From contig JAQTTV010000001.1 in NCBI GenBank assembly GCA_028710565.1, positions 108,965 through 172,964 on the forward strand: 64,000 nucleotides of DNA, written 5' to 3'. This DNA comes from Gallionella sp. GTDB lineage: Bacteria > Pseudomonadota > Gammaproteobacteria > Burkholderiales > Gallionellaceae. The translations under genes were made by a program, and so were the position numbers. The notes beneath the pieces were generated by a model. It had not been told where the DNA came from, searched no databases, and saw only the letters and a list, made by a program, of their open reading frames with translations. Below, one piece after another: positions 56,201 to 63,985 of this stretch (positions within the stretch are counted from its first letter, which is position 1; every line of letters starts with the position of its first letter).

Positions 56201-56311
56201 GCCATTATGGGCGGATTGCTGGTCGCCACTTTGCTGACGCTACTTTATTTGCCCGCGCTGTATGCAGTGTGGTTTGGGGTGGAAAAGCCGAAAAAGGAAT
56301 TGGGGTGTTAA
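53249..56311 (+). CDS. RND-family inner-membrane efflux transporter
   Basis: 1020 residues with the 12-TM RND layout: TM1 at about 16-34, large periplasmic loop, TM2-6 with the proton-relay Asp pair LVDDAMIAVEMM, second loop, TM8-12. Loop features WPGATAREVEQQIT and NVDASNKVRVVKVEV are of the AcrB/HAE1-like type. No membrane fusion protein or outer-membrane channel gene is adjacent, so partners must be encoded elsewhere. Substrate not deducible. Confidence 0.93.
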   Translation: MQDFNLSNWAIKNAALVRYALVVLLLAGLFSYTQLAQKEDPDFTFKVMSVQLNWPGATAREVEQQITQLLETRLQETPWLDTVSSYSKAGEAVLFITLKESMPSSALPSSWAQVRRILSDARPSLPENVSEPLINDHFGETFGLIYALTSDTLSHAALAKVAREVRERLVKVANVNKVQLLGVQDEKIYIEFSSQKMAEAGLDPLQISAALRAQNALEPAGELLSENGVARVRVSGDFQSVQSIQDIGIAAGGKIHRLGDISRVYRDVADPAVFKVRSMGKAAIALAISLSEDGNINQIGADMAAEWARITPTLPKGVTMVQVADQPAVVKQSISDFMRALFEALAIVLAVSFLSLGMRAGLVVGLSIPLVLAGTFWLMHVFGIDLQRVSLGALIIALGLLVDDAMIAVEMMKVKLEQGFSKLHAATFAYTSTAFPMLTGTLITAAAFLPVGLAKSSAGEYTFSICAVVTIALLVSWLVAVVFTPFIGHRLLPETCLPEPNDAHYQQGFYAYFRRVVEWCLTYKKTVVAVTVLLFALALFGFSKVEQEFFPPSERAELLMDIWLPEGVRFSTTEALTQELESKFKNDTDIRSYTSYIGGSTPRFYLPLDLQLSNVNFAQMVIVAKDNTARETVLKRVRALLDKDYTELGIRIARLENGPPVGFPVQFRVVGTDIDELRRIADNVLSVVKQNKQVKNANVDASNKVRVVKVEVNQAAARALGLSSQTIARNLHALLSGFSVSYLREAGQRTEIVARATADERNNPEYLGRLPVHVGQGKFVPLSQVATVTEAEEDGLIWRMNRQPVVTVRADVPDDVRAPDVSAAIEKQLASVRANLPAGYRIELGGAAEGSDNAEASIVAVLPLMGLLIVTLLMLQLKSVNLTWLALLTAPLGIIGVTAALLVFHVPFGFVAMLGIISLAGMIMRNSVILLDQITQDIAAGLSQWEAVVDSTVRRFRPIMLTAAAAILAMIPLTRSVFWGPMAIAIMGGLLVATLLTLLYLPALYAVWFGVEKPKKELGC

Positions 56312-56332
56312 GTTGAGGTGGTGGAGCAACGC

Positions 56333-57628
56333 TTACTTGTTGTGCATCACCGCTTCAATCTCAACCACTGTTTTAGGTGTCCCCGCCGTCAGGACTTCAT
56401 TTCCCATTGCGGTTATCGCCACATCATCTTCAATCCGAATGCCGATGTTCCACAGTTCACGCGGAATGTGATCAGCGGGGCGAATGTAGCAACCAGGTTC
56501 GATGGTCAAGACCATGCCCGCTTGCAAGTTGCGCCAGTTGCCATTGACTTTGTAATCACCCACGTCATGCACGTCCAAGCCTAGCCAATGCCCCGTGCGG
56601 TGCATATAAAACGGTTTGTAGCTTTCGCTTTCAATCACGGCTTCGACGCTGTCACCGCATAATTTTAAGTCGATAAACCCTTGTGCCAATACGCGCAGGG
56701 CGACTTGGTGCGGCGCGTCCCACGTTTGATTCGGCACGGCGGCGGCAATCGCGGCGGCTTGGGCGGCGAGAACGATTTGATAGACATCGCGCTGGGCGGG
56801 CGAAAATTTTCCGTTCACGGGAAAGGTACGGGTAATGTCGGACGCATAGCCGCCGACTTCGCAACCCGCATCAATCAACAATAAATCACCATCACGCAGC
56901 AGCGCGTTGTTTTCCACATAGTGCAGCACGCAAGCATTCGCGCCGCCCGCCACGATGGAGGGATATGCGGGATCGCGTGCGCCGTGGCGACAAAATTCGT
57001 GTAGCAATTCTGCTTCGACTTGATATTCAAACTGCCCCGCATGTGTGAAGCGCATCGCCCGAATATGGGCTTGTGCGGAAATGGCAGCGGCGCGGCGCAT
57101 CAGTGCGAGTTCGGACGCATCTTTGAACAAGCGCATCTCGTGCAACAGCCCGCGTACATCGGTAATTTGGTCAGGTGCGAGAATGCCGCTGCGCGCTTTT
57201 GCCTGCACCGCGCTGCGAATTTTCAACATCCGCGCATCCCATGCCGCATCCGCGCCTAAGGGATAAAATAGTTTGGGTAGGTTGCCCATCAGCTCGGTGA
57301 GCTTCTCATCCAATTGCGCAATCGGATACGTGGCATCGAAGCCAAACTGATCTTTTGCCGCCGTCACGCCTACGCGATACCCATCCCAAATTTCCCGCGC
57401 TTCATCTTTTTCACGGCAAAACAAAATGCTTTGTGGTGCATCGCCCGCAATCAGCACCAACACAGCTTCAGGCTCAACAAACCCCGTGAGGTAATAGAAA
57501 CTACTGTCAAAACGATAGGGATAATGCGTGTCTGCATTGCGAGCCACTTCGGGAGCCGTGGGGATCACGGCAATGCCGTGCTGCATGGCCGTCATTAGAC
57601 GAGCGCGTCGATGGGCGTGGGGTGTCAT
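56333..57628 (-). CDS. pepP: Xaa-Pro aminopeptidase (aminopeptidase P)
   Basis: 431 residues, pita-bread metallopeptidase. Metal ligands seen in order: Asp in LLIDAGCEVGGYASDITRTF (two Asp), His in HRTGHWLGLDVHDVGD, Glu in LTIEPGCYI and Glu in IRIEDDVAIT. Releases N-terminal residues before proline. ATG 57628 preferred to an upstream TTG. Confidence 0.95.
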   Translation of the reverse strand: MTPHAHRRARLMTAMQHGIAVIPTAPEVARNADTHYPYRFDSSFYYLTGFVEPEAVLVLIAGDAPQSILFCREKDEAREIWDGYRVGVTAAKDQFGFDATYPIAQLDEKLTELMGNLPKLFYPLGADAAWDARMLKIRSAVQAKARSGILAPDQITDVRGLLHEMRLFKDASELALMRRAAAISAQAHIRAMRFTHAGQFEYQVEAELLHEFCRHGARDPAYPSIVAGGANACVLHYVENNALLRDGDLLLIDAGCEVGGYASDITRTFPVNGKFSPAQRDVYQIVLAAQAAAIAAAVPNQTWDAPHQVALRVLAQGFIDLKLCGDSVEAVIESESYKPFYMHRTGHWLGLDVHDVGDYKVNGNWRNLQAGMVLTIEPGCYIRPADHIPRELWNIGIRIEDDVAITAMGNEVLTAGTPKTVVEIEAVMHNK

Positions 57629-57681
57629 GTTTTTGATGGGGAGGAGGTGATTCAAGTGTGCTTGATAGCCATAATAAAAGT

Positions 57682-57703
57682 ACAGCCCACCGAAGTGGGC
57701 TGT
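57682..57703 (-). terminator. rho-independent terminator of the SHP cytochrome gene
   Basis: Nine-base-pair stem ACAGCCCAC/GTGGGCTGT with a TTCG tetraloop on the minus strand, followed there by ACTTTTATTAT. Placed 30 bp after the stop of the cytochrome gene at 57732. Confidence 0.8.
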
Positions 57704-57731
57704 TTGAGGAAAAACTCAGTTATTTGCTGAC

Positions 57732-58151
57732 TTATTTAACAGTCAACAAGTAAGTGATGTAATCGCCTTTTTCCTGTGGCGTGCAATCACGACCAATGAT
57801 GTCTTGGCAGTGTTTAGTAAAGTTTTTCTCAACGTGTTGCAAGTTAGAAAAACGTTTGGTGTTAACGACTGGAGAGAGCGGCTGAATGGCTTTGCCCGTA
57901 TCTGCATGTTTGCCTTTATTGGCAGGGCTGTCAGTGTGGCAAGAAGAGCAAGACTCTTCTTTTGCTTTACGAGTGTATTTTTTGAGGTAGAACGCACGAC
58001 CTGCTTCAGCTGTCAATTTATAGGAAGGATCAATTCCTTGCACATGAGCTGCATACTGTTTGGCGAACTGCTGAGCTCCTGCGACATCTGCATGAGCGGG
58101 CAGGCTCGCAAGGCCAAGAGCAACGGATAGAACAAAAACAAATTTACGCAT
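57732..58151 (-). CDS. DUF1924 / SHP-type monohaem cytochrome c
   Basis: 139 residues, signal peptide ending PAHAD. One haem site, CSSCH, with the family segments AFYLKKYTRKAKEESC, HADTGKAIQPLSPVVNTKRF, and a Cys pair around KHCQDIIGRDCTPQEKGDY. This is the SHP (sphaeroides haem protein) family, which binds oxygen or NO at an unusual Asn-ligated haem and often occurs with a cytochrome b partner. Here it is divergent from the redox cluster at 58418-63492. Confidence 0.9.
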   Translation of the reverse strand: MRKFVFVLSVALGLASLPAHADVAGAQQFAKQYAAHVQGIDPSYKLTAEAGRAFYLKKYTRKAKEESCSSCHTDSPANKGKHADTGKAIQPLSPVVNTKRFSNLQHVEKNFTKHCQDIIGRDCTPQEKGDYITYLLTVK

Positions 58152-58417
58152 TTTAAAGTCCCCTTCCCAAGGAGTTATAAAGATTTTAAGGTTGTACTAC
58201 AGCATAACTTGAAGTCATAGCACAAATTCCAATTTACAACACAGTGTAGTCAATGTCAAGGCGGGTATTTCAGAAGGGGTTTTTGTTTTTGATTCAACTT
58301 ACTACATTCTTATGGGATACTTGCTCATGACTGAAATTTTTTTTGCTAGTGAATCACATCGCTATTCAGTTTAAAATGACTGCTCCTGTGGTTTAGAGAC
58401 GTTCGTAAGCGATAAAA
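58152..58417. promoter_or_regulatory. divergent intergenic region, cytochrome / flavoprotein
   Basis: 266 bp between the two divergent genes; presumably holds promoters for both. AT-rich. I see no convincing paired -35/-10 or operator. Confidence 0.3.
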
Positions 58418-60829
58418 ATGACTGAGAATTTTAAAATTGCCATCATCGGTGCGGGGCCAGCGGGAATTTCTGCCGCAACCCATGCGGCCGAGTTGGGCTT
58501 GTCCCATATTTTGTTGGAGTCTAGCCCATATCCCGCTAATACGATTCGTAAATATCAAAGGGGTAAGTTGGTCATGGCTGAGCCTGCGATATTGCCACTG
58601 CGTAGTGCGGTGACGTTTGCAGCAGGTGCGCGTGAGCATGTCCTCGCGGCTTGGGAAAAGAACTTGCAGCAACATCATGTAAATTTACGTGTTGGTGCGC
58701 AGGTCGTTCAGATTTCTGGGGTCAAAGGTCAGTTTGAAATCAAACTTTCCACAGGGCAAGTTATATCGGCTGAATTTGTGGTATTGGCAATTGGTTTGCA
58801 GGGCAATATTCATAAACTGGGTGTGCCAGGACAGGATTTGCCGACCGTTCAGTACCAACTAGATGATCCGTTGGCATTTGAAGGTGAGACCATCGTGGTT
58901 GTAGGGGGGGGCGATGCGGGTGTCGAAAACGCTTTAGCGTTGGCGCAGCAAAATCGCGTTTTTTTACTCAACCGTGGAGAAGAGTTTACGCGTTGCAATG
59001 AAGGTAATTTACAGTTGTTGCAAACCGCCATTCGTGAGGGGCGTATTGAGCCGCGTGTTAATGCGAGTGTGAAACAGGTAGAGGCAATTAACGAACGTGG
59101 CTTCTCGTTAAGCTTGGTGGTAAAAACCACAGAAGGCAAAGAAAATATTTTATGTCATCGGGTGGTGGCTCGTTTGGGTGCTAGTCCTCCGCGCAAGTTG
59201 GTGGAGAGTTTTGGTGTGGAGTTTCCTCACGCAGATATTATGTCTGTTCCTAAACTGTCTTCGCAATATGAATCGAATGTGCCAGGATTGTATATTGTGG
59301 GTGCTTTGGCAGGTTACCCTCTTATTAAACAAGCCCTCAATCATGGTTTTGAGGTTATTGAATATATTCTAGGTCACGAAGTTGAGCTAGCTGATGAGTC
59401 TTTATTAAAAGCAAAGCTCGCGCCATTTTTACCTTCCTATTCGGTTGATAAAGGATTGGCGAGTATTCAGCGGAGAGTGCCGTTGTTATCTGGGCTGACC
59501 ACGCTACAATTGCGAGAGTTTCTGCTCGAAAGTGAGGTGTTTGCACCTACACCAGACGAAGTTATTTTTAATTTGCATGACTACAGCAATAGCTTCTTTT
59601 CAATTCTATATGGTGAGTTTGCTGTATATACAGAAGATAATGATGGAAAAGAAATTTCTTTTTTATTGAAAGAAGGTAATTTCTTTGGCGAGATGGGGTT
59701 GCTGTCGGGACGACGTAGAACAGCGACGGTGAAGTCGGCTGGACATGGTGTATTGATTGAGACTCCGCGCCGCTCTATGCTTAAGCTGATTAATTCGGTT
59801 GACTCTGTGCGTCGCACGCTAGATGAGATTTCGCTCAGGCGGGTGGTGCAGGCTTGTTTGGCGGGGTCTTTAAAGGAAGACGAATTAGATTACTTGGTGC
59901 ATAACGCCACAGTAAGACGCTATGATGCTGGACAAGTGTTGTTTAATCAGGGAGATAAGGCGGACGGTTTGTATTTGATTCGCCGTGGATCTGTGATGAT
60001 TGTGCGTATGAATGAGGGTAAGGAAGAGGTGCTTGCCTATTTGCCTGCGGGTAATTACGTCGGAGAAAAGGCTTTAATCTCAGATACTCCTCGATCGGCA
60101 ACGGTGCGTGCAGCGGTGGCGACGGAAGTTATTTTGCTCGAAACATCCGTTGTGACAGAAATGTTGGCGCGCAATAACACCATGCGAGATATCGTGGTCA
60201 CTCGCTACCGTGAGCATATTCTCGCCGATCAAAAGATTAACTTTAAAGCGCAGCCTGACGATCTATTCAAATTTTTGATGCAGCAAGGGGTGGGTGAGGC
60301 AACAGATATTTTGCTGATTGACTATTCCCTGTGCATTCGTTGTAATCATTGTGAGATAGCCTGCGCAGATACGCATGGCGGGACTTCTCGATTGAACCGC
60401 GCCGCAGGCCCTACGCACTCGAATATACATATACCAACGTCGTGTCGGCATTGTGAGCATCCTCATTGCATGAAAGATTGTCCGCCGAATGCGATTCATC
60501 GCTCAGTCAATGGTGAGGTATTTATTACGGATAGTTGCATCGGATGCGGTAATTGTGAGAAAAATTGCCCTTATGATGTGATACAAATGGCAACGATTGA
60601 CCCCAATCATGAGCAGCGTAGCTTAATGCAGGTGCTGTTTGGTTCGTTTGCGAGAAAGTCACAAAAAACAGTCTCGGACGTGGATGCGCCAAAAAAGGCG
60701 GTGAAGTGTGATATGTGTAAAGACATTGCTTCTGGACCCGTTTGCGTACGCTTATGTCCAACGGGAGCCGCGTTGCGGGTAGGTCCCGAATCGTTGTCTA
60801 TGACGATGCGTAGTAATCAGCCGTCCTAA
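58418..60829 (+). CDS. flavoprotein with two cNMP-binding domains and four [4Fe-4S] clusters
   Basis: 803 residues. Residues 1-315: thioredoxin-reductase-like FAD/NAD(P) fold (IAIIGAGPAGISAATHAAEL, VVVGGGDAGVENALAL, YIVGALAG) but without the CxxC disulfide. About 365-480 and 490-605: two cyclic-nucleotide-binding domains with intact phosphate cassettes (FFGEMGLLSGRRRTATV, VGEKALISDTPRSATV). About 638-785: sixteen Cys in four groups (CIRCNHCEIAC, CRHCEHPHCMKDC, CIGCGNCEKNC, CDMCKDIASGPVCVRLC), as in HybA/DmsB-type four-cluster electron carriers. It should pass electrons from NAD(P)H to its membrane neighbour under nucleotide control (inference). Confidence 0.88.
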   Translation: MTENFKIAIIGAGPAGISAATHAAELGLSHILLESSPYPANTIRKYQRGKLVMAEPAILPLRSAVTFAAGAREHVLAAWEKNLQQHHVNLRVGAQVVQISGVKGQFEIKLSTGQVISAEFVVLAIGLQGNIHKLGVPGQDLPTVQYQLDDPLAFEGETIVVVGGGDAGVENALALAQQNRVFLLNRGEEFTRCNEGNLQLLQTAIREGRIEPRVNASVKQVEAINERGFSLSLVVKTTEGKENILCHRVVARLGASPPRKLVESFGVEFPHADIMSVPKLSSQYESNVPGLYIVGALAGYPLIKQALNHGFEVIEYILGHEVELADESLLKAKLAPFLPSYSVDKGLASIQRRVPLLSGLTTLQLREFLLESEVFAPTPDEVIFNLHDYSNSFFSILYGEFAVYTEDNDGKEISFLLKEGNFFGEMGLLSGRRRTATVKSAGHGVLIETPRRSMLKLINSVDSVRRTLDEISLRRVVQACLAGSLKEDELDYLVHNATVRRYDAGQVLFNQGDKADGLYLIRRGSVMIVRMNEGKEEVLAYLPAGNYVGEKALISDTPRSATVRAAVATEVILLETSVVTEMLARNNTMRDIVVTRYREHILADQKINFKAQPDDLFKFLMQQGVGEATDILLIDYSLCIRCNHCEIACADTHGGTSRLNRAAGPTHSNIHIPTSCRHCEHPHCMKDCPPNAIHRSVNGEVFITDSCIGCGNCEKNCPYDVIQMATIDPNHEQRSLMQVLFGSFARKSQKTVSDVDAPKKAVKCDMCKDIASGPVCVRLCPTGAALRVGPESLSMTMRSNQPS

Positions 60830-60897
60830 ATCCCGTGTTGGGTTTGATTTTATCTCTTTTTGGAGCGCATTCTTGAATATATTCAAGGCATATCATT

Positions 60898-61824
60898 ATG
60901 AAGCGTGTTTCCCTGCTTGAATTCAAGCACTATCGGTATTTTAAAGTCAGTGGTTTTTTGATGGCTGCGGCAATCGCGGCCTATATATTAGACAGGCCAG
61001 AGCCAGAACCTTTTGGGGGGACGGTATTGGGCTATATTCTGGGAATTGCCTCCGCACTCATTGTGGTGTTTTTGTTGCTGTATGGCATTCGTAAGCGGTT
61101 AACGCCGCGTATCCCAGTCCTTAACAAAAATGTTGAGCATGAATCTGCTTCACAACGTACAACCTCAACACGAGCTGCGCCACATCAAAATGAAGGACGA
61201 TACGGCGGATTTACCTTGCAAGGCTGGTTGTCATCCCATGTGTATTTGGGAGGATCTTTGATTGTACTGGCAACACTGCATACAGGTTTTCAGTTTGGGG
61301 TAAACGTGCATACCCTGTCTTACTTTTTGATGTTTTTAGTGATATGCAGCGGCTTTTACGGGACGTATGTTTATCTATATCTTCCCCGATTGGTAACCGA
61401 AAACATGGGGGAAGATACGTTAGAGAGTATTTTGTTGAAGATAAAAGATTTCGACCGTTTCGCCGAGAAGAGAGCATTGCAATTTTCGGACGAGATCATT
61501 GAGTTGGTAGCACTTTCTCGTCAAAAAACCCGTATTGGCGGGAACTTTTTTCAGCAGCTTAGTGGAAGACAAAAAAATTGCCCGACTACGTTGGCCGTTC
61601 AAAAATTACAAGGATTAGGAAAAGGGTATTCGGACGACAAATTGAAGTCCTTTCATGATCTTTACGGCATCATGGCGCATAAAGAAACGGCAGTTGCACG
61701 TGCGCGAAAGGATGTGAAGTATAAAGCTCGTTTAGATTTTTGGCTGTATTTCCACGCGCCACTGTCGATTGCCTTTTTGGTTGCCTTGGTTGCGCATATC
61801 GCAGCCATCTTTTTCTACTGGTAA
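60898..61824 (+). CDS. b-type cytochrome-like membrane protein
   Basis: 308 residues with about five membrane helices: 16-32, 43-63, 116-134, 140-160 and a last one at about 285-306. Two helices carry His pairs 14 residues apart (HVYLGGSLIVLATLH and HAPLSIAFLVALVAH), the spacing for two bis-His b haems across a membrane. A cytoplasmic loop of about 110 residues lies between. It lies between a four-cluster flavoprotein gene and a multihaem cytochrome gene, 68 bp after the first and 6 bp before the second. Haem binding is inferred from the His pattern. Confidence 0.75.
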   Translation: MKRVSLLEFKHYRYFKVSGFLMAAAIAAYILDRPEPEPFGGTVLGYILGIASALIVVFLLLYGIRKRLTPRIPVLNKNVEHESASQRTTSTRAAPHQNEGRYGGFTLQGWLSSHVYLGGSLIVLATLHTGFQFGVNVHTLSYFLMFLVICSGFYGTYVYLYLPRLVTENMGEDTLESILLKIKDFDRFAEKRALQFSDEIIELVALSRQKTRIGGNFFQQLSGRQKNCPTTLAVQKLQGLGKGYSDDKLKSFHDLYGIMAHKETAVARARKDVKYKARLDFWLYFHAPLSIAFLVALVAHIAAIFFYW

Positions 61825-61830
61825 ATATTC

Positions 61831-63492
61831 ATGATTCGTTGCCTGCTCATTCAAATTACGCGTAATTCGAGAGGACAGTCTGTCCGTAAGGAACAGTACA
61901 TTACGGGTGAGACAATACAAATCGGTCGCGCTGCGGAATGTGCTGTTTTACTGTCAGATGCGCGTGTTAATTTACACCACGCCGTTATTCGCCATGGCGT
62001 AGATGGCGAGTTATATATTGATGGTTTGGATGGCGAAGATTTGTATGTGAATGAATCTTTTCAATCTCACGCAATATTCAAGCCTGGCACGCAAGTGTTG
62101 ATTGGGCCGTATAAGTTGGTTGTAGAGCCTGATCGTGAAGAAAATGACTTGGTTTTCTCGATTGCGCATACCGATAGTCTTCAAACAGAAGATACTGAGG
62201 CGCAGAAATTTCCATTGACATTGGCCGCGACGCGATTGTCAAAGCGTAGGACAGCATGGATGTTGTCATGGATAATCGCACTGATGTTCTTGTTGCTGCC
62301 TTTAGTGCAGGGATTGGCTTTGGAGGATGCTAAATGGATGAGCTATTTGCCATTTTCTGAATACTGGAATGTTGGGCAAATGTCACATGGGCATCGCTCT
62401 TTTGGCGCAAAATGCAACTCATGTCATCAAGGTCCTTTTGAAGCAGTTGCAGATAAGGCTTGTTTGAATTGTCATAAAACACCGCGGCATATTCAAGACG
62501 CAATGCTGCATGATCGTGTTTTTAAAGATACGCGTTGTGCGAGTTGTCACTTGGATCATCGGGGTGAACTTGAGAAGTTAAATTTGAACAAGCAATGTGC
62601 TTTGTGTCATGGTGATATTAAAGCTAAATATAGTAAGAGTGCGCGCGCCAATATTCATGATTTTAGCGTGGATCACCCCGCTTTTACATTGACGATCAAG
62701 GACGGGAAAGAGGAGGGTGTGGTTAATCGGGTCGTACAGCGAGATAAAGAGGTGATTTTTGAAGATTCTGGCTTGAAATATTCTCATAAAGTGCATTTGG
62801 ACAAAGAGGGTATTTCTAGTCCGCAAGGTGATACGGTGATGGACTGTAAAGATTGTCATCAGCTGGATGAAGCAGGGGTTAGCTTTAAACCTATTTCCAT
62901 GGAAAAAAGTTGCCAGCAATCGGGGTGTCACTCTTTAGACTTTAAACCGCCTGTCCCTGATCGCCCTTTGCCGCATGGATCTGAGTTTAAGTTAATGACG
63001 ACGCTTAATGAGTATTATACCAAAGCAGCTGTTGATGAAATGCGTGAAGGAACGACGCGTCGTTGCGGAGATGAACCCACTATAGGCAACGACTTATTAG
63101 AGCGAGCGAAGAATTGCGCAAACAATAAAGTGGAAGTGAACACTAATGCTTTGTTCAAAGAGAAAGACGGGTGTATCGAATGTCATGACGTTGTTGCACA
63201 GCCTGATAATAAAGAAATCCCTTGGAAAATTAGAAGAGTCAATATAACCCGTCATTGGATGTTGAATGCGCAGTTTCCACATGCGAAGCACAGCACGGCA
63301 AAATGTATAGAATGCCACGACAAATTAAATTCTAAGAAAAGTAGTGATGTTTCTCTTCCAAATATTGGTAAGTGCCAGGAATGCCATGTAGGTAAGCAGA
63401 TGGAGAAAGGTAAGATTAGTAGTAGTTGCGAGGGCTGTCATATTTTTCACGGTGAGAAAAATCAACAAAGTGATAACGCAATCAAAGATTGA
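61831..63492 (+). CDS. FHA-domain, membrane-anchored multihaem cytochrome c
   Basis: 553 residues. Residues 1-115 are an FHA domain (GETIQIGRAAECAVLLSD, then a conserved His and Asn), which binds phosphothreonine and would face the cytoplasm. One membrane helix follows at about 147-166 (MLSWIIALMFLLLPLVQGL). The periplasmic part has nine CxxCH sites (CNSCH, CLNCH, CASCH, CALCH, CKDCH, CIECH twice, CQECH, CEGCH) and one CQQSGCH, so up to ten haems. The linkage of FHA to a multihaem cytochrome suggests phosphorylation-dependent docking of a redox partner (inference). Confidence 0.87.
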   Translation: MIRCLLIQITRNSRGQSVRKEQYITGETIQIGRAAECAVLLSDARVNLHHAVIRHGVDGELYIDGLDGEDLYVNESFQSHAIFKPGTQVLIGPYKLVVEPDREENDLVFSIAHTDSLQTEDTEAQKFPLTLAATRLSKRRTAWMLSWIIALMFLLLPLVQGLALEDAKWMSYLPFSEYWNVGQMSHGHRSFGAKCNSCHQGPFEAVADKACLNCHKTPRHIQDAMLHDRVFKDTRCASCHLDHRGELEKLNLNKQCALCHGDIKAKYSKSARANIHDFSVDHPAFTLTIKDGKEEGVVNRVVQRDKEVIFEDSGLKYSHKVHLDKEGISSPQGDTVMDCKDCHQLDEAGVSFKPISMEKSCQQSGCHSLDFKPPVPDRPLPHGSEFKLMTTLNEYYTKAAVDEMREGTTRRCGDEPTIGNDLLERAKNCANNKVEVNTNALFKEKDGCIECHDVVAQPDNKEIPWKIRRVNITRHWMLNAQFPHAKHSTAKCIECHDKLNSKKSSDVSLPNIGKCQECHVGKQMEKGKISSSCEGCHIFHGEKNQQSDNAIKD

Positions 63493-63542
63493 TTGAAAAA
63501 ATTAGTGAAAGTGAATATCTGGAGTAAAAAGATAGAAACTGC

Positions 63543-63571
63543 TTGACGACGCTTCTGGTAGTCGATATAGT
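63543..63571 (+). promoter_or_regulatory. promoter of the initiator tRNA gene
   Basis: TTGACG at 63543-63548 and TATAGT at 63566-63571 with a 17-bp spacer, 16 bp before the tRNA start. This is a near-consensus sigma70 promoter. Confidence 0.8.
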
Positions 63572-63586
63572 GCGCAACTCATCTGA

Positions 63587-63663
<77 letters not shown>

Positions 63664-63746
63664 GTGAACAGATTTTAGTGCTTCTGAGATATTGGTTTTG
63701 TCTTCATTGTACGAAATTGATGTTAAGAAGAGGTTTCAAAAAGGTG

Positions 63747-63774
63747 TTGACAGTGTTAAATAACTCTGTAGAAT
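63747..63774 (+). promoter_or_regulatory. rRNA operon promoter
   Basis: TTGACA at 63747-63752 and TAGAAT at 63769-63774, 16-bp spacer, followed by a GC-rich GCGCAC discriminator as in stringently controlled rRNA promoters. AT-rich sequence precedes it. Confidence 0.88.
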
Positions 63775-63985
63775 GCGCACCTCTTCGCTGACACAGGGAC
63801 TGCTCTTTAAAAGAACAAACAAACAATTGACGAGTGTAGGTGCTTGGTTTTTTGGAGATTTTTCAACTTACGGGTTGTTAAATCACTTTAAAATATAGCA
63901 ACAAACTTACACGAAGTCTAAAAGAATTATGTCAATAATTCTCTTTGAGTAAGACCAGATTCTTAAATGAATCAAAACAGGTATT
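63775..63985 (+). other. rRNA leader with boxA
   Basis: Leader between promoter and 16S. TGCTCTTTA at 63801-63809 is the boxA antitermination site. The following AACAAACAATTGACGAGTGTAGG is split by length here but resembles beta/gammaproteobacterial leaders that pair downstream of 16S for RNase III processing. Confidence 0.8.

Noticed and set aside
58418..59360. Thioredoxin reductase annotation for the flavoprotein
   Set aside because: The fold matches but the redox CxxC of thioredoxin reductases is absent, so a different electron route (to the Fe-S domain) is more likely.
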